A program made the translations under genes and the position numbers. From Peronospora farinosa (Eukaryota; Oomycota; Peronosporomycetes; Peronosporales; Peronosporaceae), in contig CANTFK010000921.1 in NCBI GenBank assembly GCA_947646735.1, forward strand, positions 186,001 to 250,000: DNA of 64,000 bases, given 5' to 3'. The notes below the pieces were generated by a model that made no database searches, was not told the DNA's origin, and saw only the letters and a list, made by a program, of their open reading frames with translations. This document shows, piece by piece, positions 44,510-54,479 of the stretch; within the stretch, counting starts at the first letter, position 1; every line of letters begins with the position of its first letter.

Positions 44510-46115
44510 TTGACTAGAGAGCAAGTTCCGAGAACGCCAGGGTTTGTCTCGGTAGGCTCTCGAAGATATGCGGAATGGCTAAATCTGGCTTATGAATCTA
44601 CCACCGACCAAGTCGACCATCAGGTCGACCCAACGAAAGAGGAAGAGGGGCCACTAGTGGAGAGACCAGAGTATAGGACTCCGTCACACATCTTACAGCG
44701 ACCAGCGGCCCCAATTCCAATGATGAATATAACACCAACCGGTACCCGACAGAGAAGAACAACCGTGCGAAGAGAAGGTGAATTGGCAGGAGGGGTCTAT
44801 CCAGGAGCGGAGTGTAGCTAAGGAAGACCTACATGCAGTGACCACCACCAAGGAGAAGGAAGTCAAACTGGTAGACTTGCTACAGGCAGATGACCAGGTG
44901 TGTTCTTTCGAGAGTGGGGAACTTTGGGCCGAGGACATAAGGCCAGGGTGGGCGGTCGTACCGGAAGTGGACCCCTCATCCGAAGGCATTGCGTTAGAAG
45001 ATATACAGATTCCTGATCCAGATGGAAATACTCCCGAAGAGGTGGACCGGTTGCGACAAATAATATGGAAGAAACGACATCTGCTGATGGGCAAAGGTAA
45101 CGCTTTACCCCCGGCCGCCCGAGGAGTGATATGCGATATCGATGTGGGGAACGCAAGACCGATCGCGCAACGCGTACGGAAGGTGGCCCCTCAATGTAGA
45201 GAGAAGCTAGCCGACCTTATCAAGGGACTGTTATCAGCAAAGATCATTCAGCCTTCCACCTCGCCATGGGCCAGCCCAATTGTAATTATCGTGAAGAAGA
45301 ATGGGGTCGATATTCGATTGTGTATCGACTATCGGTTGGTGAATGATCTCACCCAGCTTATGGTATACCCGATGCCGATGATTAACGAATTACTGGAAGA
45401 ATTGGAAGGAGCTTTGTGGTACTGCTCTCTTGATATGGCGAGTAGTTTTTGGGTCGTCAGTATGACCGAAAGGGCGAGACTAATTTCAGCTTTCGTTACT
45501 CCACTGGGATTATTTGAATGGCTTCGGATGCCTTTTGGGCTTAAGAATGCGCCTCAGATATATCAAAGGTTGTTGGATAATGCGTTATATGGATTCTTAC
45601 GGATTTCGCCAGGGGCGGCCACAGAAGAAACAGAGGATTTGTTCGCAACAGGGGAGCCCGACGCAAAATCGGGCCTCTCTGTATTGGGTCGACGATCATA
45701 CATTGACGATATACTTGTTCCGGCCGAATCCTGGGACGTATTATGCCAGAAAGTGGAGCGGCTGCTAGATGTGCGTGATTATTGGAATTTGTCGGTCAGT
45801 GCCGTCAAGAGTACGTGGGGATGTCGGAAGGTCGAGTATCTTGGGCATCGAGTTTCCAAAGGGGGACTAGAGGCCCACCCAAAAGACCTTCAGTCTTTGG
45901 TCGACCTACCTCTACCGACAACGCTGAAGGCTATGCAATCCTTTCTAGGAAGCCTAAATTACTACAGCAGGTACATCGAAGATTATGCCATATACGCGTC
46001 GATCCTTTACGAACTGAGAGAGGTGGATTTTCACGCTTGGAGGTGCAAATTGAAGGCTAACGAGGAGTGGCGGCCCAGGAAGACGACGAAGAAAAATGGT
46101 CGAAGGTACAAGTAG
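44510..46115 (+). CDS. Reverse transcriptase of the inner element
   Basis: 44510-44821 continues the protease frame. The RT proper is in the next frame (44778-46115). Motifs in order: VGNARPIAQRVRKVAP (about 45150), WASPIVIIVKKNG (about 45270), LCIDYRLVN (about 45320), SLDMASSFW (about 45430), MPFGLKNAPQIYQRL (about 45530), YIDDIL (about 45699, catalytic Asp pair) and HRVSKGGLEAHP (about 45850). An extra segment of about 30 residues lies between the thumb-side motif and YIDD (about 45600-45690). The frame is lost again at about 46070-46110. Confidence 0.85.
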
Positions 46116-48544
46116 CGTTTGCCATGCTCAAGAACAAGATTGCTACAGCGCCCATCCTACGACATTTCGACCCGGCTAGAGAGGCGGTCATCATTGTCTA
46201 CGCAAGTGATTGGGCTATCTCGGCGTCGTTGGTGCAGAATTACGACGGCCTGTATATGCCGGTAATGTTTACGAGCCGAACCCTCAAGTCAAACGAGGTG
46301 AACTATAGCACAGTGGAAAAGGAAGTGCTGGCGTTGTTACGGATATTGGAAGCTTGCTTCACGATGTTGGTCACCCGACCTCTCAAGGTTCTGACGAGGC
46401 ATTCTACACTAGCCTGGCTAGTGAAGTCTTCGGGGTTGCAAGGTCGCTTAGGCAACTGGGCCGCTCTGTTGTCACAGTGGACTTTGGAGATTGTGAAATG
46501 CAAGAAAGGCGAGGACCAGGTACTGAGGGCGTTAGCAGCCAGCATCACGCCTCGAGAGAATGTGGACTCAATTCTGTCGTCAATTGCTCCCAAGAAGCAA
46601 TCCAGGCAAGTGGTCGACCTACCGACGCCCACAGTGGAACTAAATGAAGAACTGTATGTGATGAGTTTCGATGGGTCGGCCCGGGTGAAGCAAGGAGGAG
46701 GCGCCTGCAGCGCTATTGTGTGGAGACATCCTGCATGGACTATAGTCGCAGCTGCATCGAAATATCTCGACAAGTCTACGGTGAATGAAGCTGAATATGA
46801 GGGCATGTTACTGGGTTTTGACCTGTTGGAGCCAATGGAGCGACGGCGTTTGATTATTTGTGGAGACTCCAATCTGGTTATAAGACAGATGCGTGGAGAG
46901 ATTGAATGCAAAGCTTCAGGTTTATCCCCGTTGCGGGCCAAGGCGTTGAGTAAGCGCCAGTCGTGGCCCACCCACGCAGTCTTACATGTGAAACGAGACT
47001 GGAATCAGAGCGCAGACCAATTGGCCAGTGCGGCTTTACATCAGCAGCAAGGGGTCGAGACGATACCAAGAGGAGAGTGGTCAGGTCTAGAAGCAATCAA
47101 TCGGCTGCCAGAGGTTTTAGTCCCTAGAGACCGGGGTCAGTCGGTCAAGGTATCTGCGGTGACGAGATCACGGTTTCCCGTCAGAATATCTGGAGAGGTC
47201 ATGCAAGAAGATGTGGTACAACAACTTCGGGTGGATAGGATCCGAGATGCGCAAGAAGAGGAGAGATGGGTACGCGAGTTGAAGGCATATTTGAATGGAT
47301 ACTGGAAGGACTTGTCAGTGGAATCGGCCCGAACTTGCAGCAAAATGTCGGAAGATTACGAGATAAGTGAAGAAGGACTGCTGGTGTATTGCCCCGGCCA
47401 GAGGATCAAGGGAGACGACCGAGACATAACTGCCAGATTGGTGATACCTGAGAGTCTCCAAGCCGACGTCCTCCATCACTATCATACGAGTTTGGAAGGT
47501 GGCCATCAGGGAATCGGGCGTACTTATCATCGGATCAGACGATACTGTCATTGGAGGGGTCTATTCCGGAGCGTCCAGAAATATGTGGGTCAGTCCATGG
47601 ATTGTGAGACTGGGAAAGGGAGGCCCACTCTACAAGGGAAGTCTCCGGGGAATGTTGAAGCGACGTACCCCTTCTTAAATTATCGTGATGGACCACATAC
47701 CATCTCTCCCCAAGTACATAATACGGAACTACTGATCTGGGTCGACCTGTTCACGGGTTATGTGATGGCTAAGGCTAGTGCGTCGCGGACAGCCCAGACA
47801 GTAGCTGAGGGATATGAAGAATGCGTTTTCCGCCGTTTTGGTGCCAGTGAGATGATCCGTCACGATCGGGAACCGGGGTTTATGTCGGACTTCTTCCGAG
47901 CGTTCAGTCGTATGGTGGGTCAACGTCAGAGAGCGACCATGGCCTACCGACCTCAAGTGAACGGCACTGCGGAGAGAATGGTCCAGACTCTAACAAGATC
48001 TCTCAAGATGTACGTAGCCGACGTGGGACAGCGAGACTGGGATGAATACGCGGAACGATTAACGTTCGCGTTAAACACGGCTCAAGACAGAGTACGGGAG
48101 GAAACACCGTTCTATCTGGTACATGGATGGGATGCTAGGACCTCTCTTGAGACTATGTTACCGGTGGTGAACACTCGACGTCAAGAATCAGGACCTCGGA
48201 GATGGAGATATCGGATCCAGAGTCACTATCAGCGAGCAAGAGACCAAGTCAGCGAGAACCTAAGGGCGGCTAGTCAGGCTCGGGTGCAAGCGCAAAATGA
48301 AGGGGTAGTCGGCCACGAGATTCAGCCAGGGGGCCGGGTATGGCTATACTTAGACCGAGTGAAGGAGGGGTATGCCAAAAAGTTGGCCCACCTATGGCAC
48401 GGACCGTTCCGAGTCCAGGAGTTAGTTGGAGATCATGCGGTACGTCTGGAGTTACGAGGTACAGAATACAGACTATTCCCAATCGTGCACATCTCCAATC
48501 TCAAGCCCGTCAGAGAGTTCCCGATCGACCTAACAGCGAGCTGA
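46067..48544 (+). CDS. Tandem RNase H domains plus integrase of the inner element
   Basis: One frame of 825 codons. First RNase H (about 46190-46540): the usual leading TDAS is VYAS, so the first catalytic Asp is Tyr, while the Glu in EKEVLALL is kept. Second RNase H (about 46660-47040): a complete D-E-D-D set (SFDGSA, NEAEYEG, CGDSNLV, ADQLA), of the archaeal/RNase HI-like type. Integrase: zinc-binding H-H at about 47480-47510, but one of the two Cys is Ser (VGQSMDC). The catalytic triad is Asp at about 47743 (WVDLFTGY), Asp at about 47862 (RHDREPGF) and Glu at about 47975 (GTAERM). The GPY/F module is at about 48330-48410. It ends in TGA at 48542-48544. Confidence 0.88.
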   Translation: MAAQEDDEEKWSKVQVAFAMLKNKIATAPILRHFDPAREAVIIVYASDWAISASLVQNYDGLYMPVMFTSRTLKSNEVNYSTVEKEVLALLRILEACFTMLVTRPLKVLTRHSTLAWLVKSSGLQGRLGNWAALLSQWTLEIVKCKKGEDQVLRALAASITPRENVDSILSSIAPKKQSRQVVDLPTPTVELNEELYVMSFDGSARVKQGGGACSAIVWRHPAWTIVAAASKYLDKSTVNEAEYEGMLLGFDLLEPMERRRLIICGDSNLVIRQMRGEIECKASGLSPLRAKALSKRQSWPTHAVLHVKRDWNQSADQLASAALHQQQGVETIPRGEWSGLEAINRLPEVLVPRDRGQSVKVSAVTRSRFPVRISGEVMQEDVVQQLRVDRIRDAQEEERWVRELKAYLNGYWKDLSVESARTCSKMSEDYEISEEGLLVYCPGQRIKGDDRDITARLVIPESLQADVLHHYHTSLEGGHQGIGRTYHRIRRYCHWRGLFRSVQKYVGQSMDCETGKGRPTLQGKSPGNVEATYPFLNYRDGPHTISPQVHNTELLIWVDLFTGYVMAKASASRTAQTVAEGYEECVFRRFGASEMIRHDREPGFMSDFFRAFSRMVGQRQRATMAYRPQVNGTAERMVQTLTRSLKMYVADVGQRDWDEYAERLTFALNTAQDRVREETPFYLVHGWDARTSLETMLPVVNTRRQESGPRRWRYRIQSHYQRARDQVSENLRAASQARVQAQNEGVVGHEIQPGGRVWLYLDRVKEGYAKKLAHLWHGPFRVQELVGDHAVRLELRGTEYRLFPIVHISNLKPVREFPIDLTAS

Positions 48545-48838
48545 AAGTGGATGGAACGAGATCGAGTTGACTTCGACGAATGTCTACTACCAGAAGACAG
48601 CTGGGTGCGGGAATTGGAAGAGGGCGAGTATGAAGTCGAAGAAATTTTAGAGAGTCGTACAGGCAAGAAGACTCGGTATGGGATGGCAACAACGAGAATT
48701 CCTCGTGCAATGGAAGGGACACCCTGACCCCTCGTGGGTGGACGAAGTGGATCTGAATTGCGGAGCCTTACTCCGGGACTTCGAGCGCAAGAAGACAAGC
48801 CATAACCGCTTCGAAGTAATGCAAAGCCATGAAAACTA
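48545..48838 (+). CDS. Chromodomain downstream of the integrase, frameshifted
   Basis: In the integrase frame after the TGA: a linker, then EYEVEEILESR (about 48630-48660). After a one-base frame change near 48680 it continues REFLVQWKGHPDPSWVDE (about 48700-48750), a typical chromodomain core, and ends at 48837-48839. The region to about 48960 holds two more LTR-type minisatellite units (48870-48910) and no gene. Confidence 0.7.
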
Positions 48839-49095
48839 GCAGACGGTAGCAAGTTTCTTAGAAGGTGGACCGAGTCCCTCACTGGTCGGCCCAGCCCCTC
48901 GTTGGACGACTTGGGTCGCCTGCGGGGCGACCTCGAACTTCCACGAGTTAGGAGTATCGGAGAACGGAGAACAAAGGAGGAAGATTACCAAGATCAACTA
49001 GAACAGAGGAAATCATGGCAAGAGTGAAAGAAGAAGATGGACAATCACACAAAATAGGATCGAAGGGAAAAGAAGATTCATGTTCAAGGGAAGAC

Positions 49096-50998
49096 CTAAA
49101 CGGATGGCCCAAACTTGCCTTTGAGACGTGGAACTAGCGCGCCAGGATGGGGCACAGAAGACAACCGATACTGGTTGAGCCACGGCCACGCGGAATCCGA
49201 CACCCGAAGGGCCTCAAGCAGGTCGACCGGGTCCGACCCCTCTTCACGACCAGGGAACCAATAAACCACAGGGCGGGTTCGAGGAAGATGACGGAAGAAG
49301 GGGTCCAGGAAAATGTCGAGATCGCAGTGGTCCTTGCTCATCCCAATGAAGATAAGGTCGACCACCTCCTGCCACGCTCGAGTCTCCCGACTCCGACGCT
49401 TCTTCCGCGCGTTGTAGTAGGACGCGAGGAAAGAATTCGCGCGCGCTTGGTCTTTGGAGATCCACAAGCAGTGGGTCGATTCCCAAAGTGCTTGACTATG
49501 CTCTTCGTCAAACTGGATGTAGGCCGCTGCCAACTGGGCGAACCAACCAACAGTTCGGAAGGAAACGGGATGCATGGGAACACGAGCTTCCACTCAAGGT
49601 TCCGCCGCTAGCAATCTCTGGATCATTGGAGGGTTCACAAACGACCTCTTCCATTTGTGGGGGCGGTCGAGGTTTCCGTCCGGAGGGCCAAACCAACCCC
49701 AAGGTAGATCCAGCTGGTCGACCAAGTCTGTGGAAGACATTGTAACAATGCACCACGAATTGACCAGGTCGACCGGCCAAGGTGCCACTTCCGCGGCGGA
49801 GAAGGTCTTCGACTGCATGTACCTGGGGATCATGGCGTCTCTGGGAAGCAGGCTGGAGTCGGCCAAAGGGGCGAAGTGTTGTCCGCAACAGTAGGCGCGC
49901 TCTTGTCCTTCTCCGCAGACGACTCGGTCTCCGAGTCCGATGTCCCGAACATCGCCCGTTTCAACGAGAGGTCGGTACCCGAGGTGGTCCTCGATGGAGG
50001 AGCGGACGTCGACGGAAGATGTACAGGGTTCGCACTGGCGGGGCGCCGACTAGCAGAACGAGACTTGGCCAGAGCCGCCCGAAGGGTCTCGCTGTCGTCG
50101 CTGAGGTCGTCGTCCGAAGACTCAAGCACGACAGGAGAACGACCACCAGAGACCGCCGACAGTGGTATCGAGAGGGTCAGGCCTCGGAAGCTTGGAGGCT
50201 TTGGCGGGTACCCGGGGTGACGGCCGCCGGGACCGTTTACCAAGAGCTTTCGCCGGCCTCGAAGGGGAACATACGGCCGGGGGCGAAGCTGCCGAAGGAG
50301 TAGCTGGTCCCGGAGGTGGCCCGTCAGAGAAGTCGACATGGTCGAGCTCTGCGGCGAGAAGCGAGTATCGGCTTCGGATGTGGTCGACCTTCCATCGCAG
50401 ACGGTCCACCAGTGCAGTCTCGCGCTGGAGAGCTTCGCGGAGTTGGGCCACCAGCCGAGAATTGTCGCGCAACGTCTCCTCCAACCGCTCACAACGAGTG
50501 GCCAACAAGGTTGCCGAAGGGGGAAGAACACCAAGCCGACCCTCGCAGTCTTCGATGCGGCGGGAATGGGCGTCCGCGAGAGCTTGCAGTTCCTGCAGAG
50601 CTGCCCGTACGTTGACGGGTACGGAAGACGGACGGTCAACCATGGGGGCCGGCGTGACAGGAGCATCTGCTGTCTCGGCAGGAGGCAAAGACGGTGGAAA
50701 CAGGAGAGCTGTGAACGACAACAGTTTCAGCAGCACTCAACGGCGAAGACACCGGCCCGGGAAGGTCGGCCAAGGACACCCCTCTACATGGAGAGGCAAC
50801 CGAAGGCGCGACGGTGATCGGAGTCGGCTCTTCAGACGGTGGGTCAGTGGACGGTGGGTAAGCAGATGGGGGGTTAGAACCAGGGGCGATTGAAGGCGCT
50901 GGGGCGACCGAGGTCGGCTCTTCAGACGGCGGATCAGCGGAAGGTGGGTCAGCAGACGGTGGGGTCAGAACCACGGGAAGACATGGCTGGACAGACAC
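49096..50998 (-). pseudogene. Antisense gene between pol and 3' LTR of the inner element
   Basis: The minus strand carries a nearly continuous reading region in consecutive frames. 50998-50740 is a Pro/Ser/Glu-rich start with repeated PPSADPPS units. 50736-50150 is a strong coiled coil (AALQELQALADAH, RLEETLRD, LVAQLREALQRE) followed by a basic, nuclear-signal-like KRSRRPSPR. 50180-49830 is a Ser/Asp-rich acidic stretch. 49866-49096 is a Trp/aromatic-rich globular region with one in-frame TAG at about 49594. No domain is recognised. Frame changes at about 50740, 50170 and 49860 are indels or short introns. In plant Tat-lineage gypsy elements an antisense ORF is known at this same place; similarity of sequence is not shown. 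Confidence 0.6.
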
Positions 50999-51094
50999 GA
51001 GTTAGAGATGGATGAGCAACAAAGGGGACAGTAAAGGACCTACGTGACGAAGGAAGTGAAGACATGCGCGCGCTCAATCCGTTGTACGGTTGAG

Positions 51095-51111
51095 CAAGTG
51101 CAGGGGGCGGC
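51095..51111 (+). promoter_or_regulatory. Polypurine tract of the inner element
   Basis: GTGCAGGGGGCGGC directly precedes the right LTR start TGTGGTG (51112). It is G-rich but not purely purine, so the assignment rests mainly on position. Confidence 0.5.
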
Positions 51112-52509
51112 TGTGGTGAAGTGCTAATTTTGTGATGTGGAGGTCCCAGACTCCAGTTGGATGCGAAGTATAGGCCGTGGGTCAGGGACAGGGGACCAGA
51201 GAGACAGGGGCCTCGAAGGGGAGCGGCCGTTGGTGGAGGACAATCCGCAGGATCCGCCGAAGAAAATCAGTATCAGGGTACCGGTTAACCGGTACCAAAG
51301 GGAGTTGATCATGGCCGCTCATTGATCGACCTGGTCCCTCATTGGTAGACCTGGGTCCCTCATCAGTCGACTCGGTCCCTCATCGGTCGACCCGGTCCCT
51401 CGTTGGTCGACCTGGGTCCCTCGTTGGTAGACCCGGGTCCCTCATTGGTAGACCCGGTCCCTCATTGGTAGACCTGGGTCCCTCATCAGCCGACTCGGTC
51501 CCTCATCGGTCGACCCGGTCTCTCGTTGATCGACCTGGGTCCCTCATTGGTAGACCTGGGTCCCTCATCAGTCGACCCGGTCCCTCATCGGTCGACCTCG
51601 GCCCCTCGTTGGTCGACCCGGTCCCTCATTGGTAGACCTGGGTTCCTCATCAGTCGACCTCGGCCCCTCGGGGTTCGGCCACTCCGGACCAGTTAATACA
51701 AGGATCAGACTAGTCGACGCAAGGAATCAGAGCTTCAGGAAAGGATAGAGTAAAGGAGTTAAAAGGATAGGACTATATTAAATACTACTCAATTTGCGAT
51801 CTACTTGGCAAGTCTTCGTCGCGCTGTAAAGGAACTCTAGTCTGGCCACACGCCTGTTCCGGGGAAGGGATATATTTGCACCCGCCCCCCCCGTTGAAGA
51901 CAGGCGTGTGGTCAGACTCAAGTGCGAGCTGAACCCCACGTGGCACGACTCCGTCACCCAAGAAGAACTTGCTCTAAGCTACTCACTGTTCCGGGAAGGG
52001 ATATATTTTGGTCCCCCGTCGAAGACAGTTGTGTAGCGAAGTTCAAGTACGAATAGAGCTCCAGGATATATTTGGCCTGTGAGCTCGTTCGAGTAGCAAC
52101 ACTCCCCAAGACCCGCTATCGGAAGCGGTCTCTCTCACCTCACGGTCCGGGAGCAAAGTAAAGGTCAGGTGGTTCATACCCCTCAAACAAGAAGGAAAAG
52201 GCCAGGGACGACAAGCGCCCCTGAAGAATTTGGCTCTAAGTCCACTCTCGACAAGGTCGATCGAGTGGCCACCTACCGGCCCACCGAGTGAAGCATATCC
52301 ACTCGAGGCCCCCCAGGTCTACCTCCCTCTAGGCAGACATCTACATCGTCACCAAGTCCTCCGAAGAGTGCAACCCGCCAGCCGACGGGTACACAAGGTG
52401 AGAGAAGGTTCATACGCGGCATCGGGTTACCCCCTCCGACAGTCGGCAGTCCGGCACAGTGAGTGGTTTGGGGTCTCATCATACAATTTTGAGAACCCAC
52501 TCCACCACA
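51112..52509 (+). repeat. 3' LTR of the inner element (1398 bp)
   Basis: It matches 39500-41117 with few substitutions. The minisatellite (about 51331-51672) has 17 units against 28, which explains the 220-bp length difference exactly (11 x 20). The 20-bp palindrome is at 51277-51296. It ends in CACCACA, followed by the GTGT target duplication (52510-52513). Confidence 0.92.
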
Positions 52510-53290
52510 GTGTCGTTGCTATCTCAGATAACGTACTCCTTCCAACCGCACCAGGCTCTTGGCTCTGTGCCGGTTCTTGTGGCGCTTGACTTCTTGTCAG
52601 CCCACCATCAACTGCCACAGGCTCTCGGCTCTGTGAAGGACTATTGGACGCATGACTATCTTTCATCGCCCCATTCACTACACCAGCCTTTTCGAACTGG
52701 GTAGGAATATGTGTCACCTGGCTTTCCGCCAGTGCACTTCCAAATACTCCAGGCTCAACGAGATGGGTAGTATCTGGTGTCGATTGGCATACCGTCATCG
52801 CACCCTCGACTGTGTTGGATACAGCTTCAGCCACATAAGCCTCTCGCAAGAACACATCCATTCCGGTGTCTTGCGTAGAGCTAGCGACTGTGCGTGTACG
52901 CCAGCCAATCCATGGTTGGTGTTTAGCCAGCCAAGGCATGCCTAAGATTAGGTCATACGGACTCTCCATACCTAGCATTGTGAGCTTCTCTTTACAAGAA
53001 AAGTCGCTGAAGCTGAAGGCGAGTTCAACTTGAGCTCCCTCTCATTCTACGAGCGCGTCGTTCGCTAAACGAACGATTGCCTCCTCTCGTTTGTCATCCT
53101 GGCAAAGCGACTCATAACTCGCCGGATTCTTTTTCAGGGACGCGAGTTTCACAAAGTTTTGTGATGCACCCGAATCAACGAGAAGGGTCATCACTTGTTC
53201 ATAGCCTCGTACTCGAGCGCTAAAGACCAAAAGGGTTGAGTTCCGACCTTTCGGAACCTTAGGGACTATGCTATCCATTTGTTCGATCAC
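52510..53290 (-). pseudogene. Protease region of the outer element, cut by the inner element
   Basis: Minus-strand frames 53290-53042 contain the aspartic protease motif LLVDSGASQNF (about 53160-53190). 52978 downwards holds YDLILGMPWLAKHQP (about 52925-52960), the second conserved protease block. A short gap and a stop at 53042 separate them. A Ser/Glu/Ala-rich linker follows down to 52510, where the inner element interrupts; the matching continuation resumes at 39499. Confidence 0.75.
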
Positions 53291-53361
53291 TCTGAACTTA
53301 GGGGTAGCTTCAGAGTCCGCGACAGTAGGGCATCCCGCCCCTACTGCGCTCCCGCATTTCC

Positions 53362-54435
53362 CTACTTGTCGGGGGTCAAATCTGAACCCGTGCGACGTGC
53401 ACGGTTCTTCGAACCACCCTTCGGGTTAGGAGACTTTTTGCTGGGCGCCTTGACCCCAGCAGCAAGATTGGCATAGCAGCGAGCCATCATATGGCCGCGC
53501 TTGCCGCACTTGTAGCAGACCACGTCTGCATTGCCTAACTCCATAGGAGTGGCATCCGACTTCTCGGTCGACGACCTGTAATAGGCTGTCGCCGAGGCGC
53601 TGTTGTAGGATTGCTCCTCAACTAAGGCAATGTCAATTGCCTCCTCCATCGCTTTTGGCACCTTTCGAAAAAGGGCCTGACGCGATGGGCCGTGCCGTAG
53701 TCCGTTCATGAACGTAGGAATCTTAATGGGTTCCGGTATCGGACCCACTTAAATGGGTGCAAACAGCGAACACATCTCCTGCACAAATTCTTGCAGAAAG
53801 CGTTTCGCCTGTCGTGCTCCAAAGAAGAGCGCCATAAGCAGCACTTCGTTTTTAGGCGGATGGTACATGGCGCGAATCTTTTCCTTAAAGATCGTCCATG
53901 ATGGAAATGCATTAGCATTTGCCATAATCGCAGAGTATGCCCACTCTGACGCTTTGCCACGCAAATCGGACATGGTATACGACACCATCCTGGTGTCGTC
54001 TTCGATGAGCTTCTCCACTCCGCATTGCTCAACTGCTAATAGCCAGTGAGCAATCGTGTGAGGGCTAGTTCCATCGAACTTCGGAGGGTCCATCCGAATG
54101 GGCCTCGGTTGATTAGGCCGGGCAGAGAGCGTCTCAACAGTTCTGTTGAGCGCCTCATTACGTGCCTGCTCAAGCTTAAGCTCATCCTGAGTCTTATTAA
54201 TGGACTCAGCCGTAGCTTGGCTGTTTGCCTCGGACGCATTTCTGCGCTGTCCAAGGACAAACGCCTCAAATTCCTCCAACTGAGCAACATGTTGCTCAGG
54301 AGTACAATGCAAGAAGTTGACCAGGGCTTGTTCATCAAGTCCCTGCGTCATATGCTCTGCCAACTCCTTATGGAGTTGGGAGAGGTGAGGGAAGTCACTC
54401 CAGTCCATATGAAGGACCATCTTAACCACACGCAC
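53362..54435 (-). pseudogene. gag of the outer element
   Basis: From an ATG at 54435 (or 54411): a helical N-terminus with a Gln/Glu-rich coiled coil, then the retrotransposon gag core (PPKFDGTSPHTIAHWL, WAYSAIMANANAFPSW, about 54100-53880; LQEFVQEMCSLF). A single in-frame TAA at 53751-53749 interrupts. The same frame continues to a CCHC knuckle CYKCGKRGHMMARC (about 53480-53522) and a basic tail ending at 53362. Apart from the stop it is well preserved compared with pol. Confidence 0.8.
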
Positions 54436-54459
54436 GCTCAGAGAGACGGGTCGTGGGAA

Positions 54460-54479
54460 GGACTACAAGTGCTACCAAG
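54460..54479 (-). promoter_or_regulatory. Primer-binding site of the outer element
   Basis: On the minus strand CT-TGGTAGCACTTGTAGTCC directly follows the LTR end (TACA). TGG is the expected complement of a tRNA CCA end. This fixes the transcription direction as right to left. Confidence 0.55.

Larger units (their letters stand above)
39500..52509 (+). mobile_element. Inner Ty3/gypsy LTR retrotransposon with dual RNase H and antisense 3' gene
   Basis: 13.0 kb. LTRs at 39500-41117 and 51112-52509 begin TGTGGTG and end CACCACA (exact 7-bp inverted ends). Plus-strand order: primer site, leader ORFs, gag with zinc knuckles, protease, RT, RNase H, a second RNase H, integrase with GPY/F, chromodomain, an antisense gene, purine tract, LTR. 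Excluding the minisatellite, the LTRs differ at only about 15-20 positions by eye, so insertion is recent. It sits in the protease-RT region of the outer element in opposite orientation, with a GTGT duplication. The coding region still shows several stops and frameshifts. Confidence 0.92.

Noticed and set aside
48340..50893. Plus-strand ORFs of up to 243 codons in the 3' region of the inner element
   Set aside because: Arg/Ser/Gly-rich shadows of the antisense coiled-coil gene; the minus-strand reading has better protein character.
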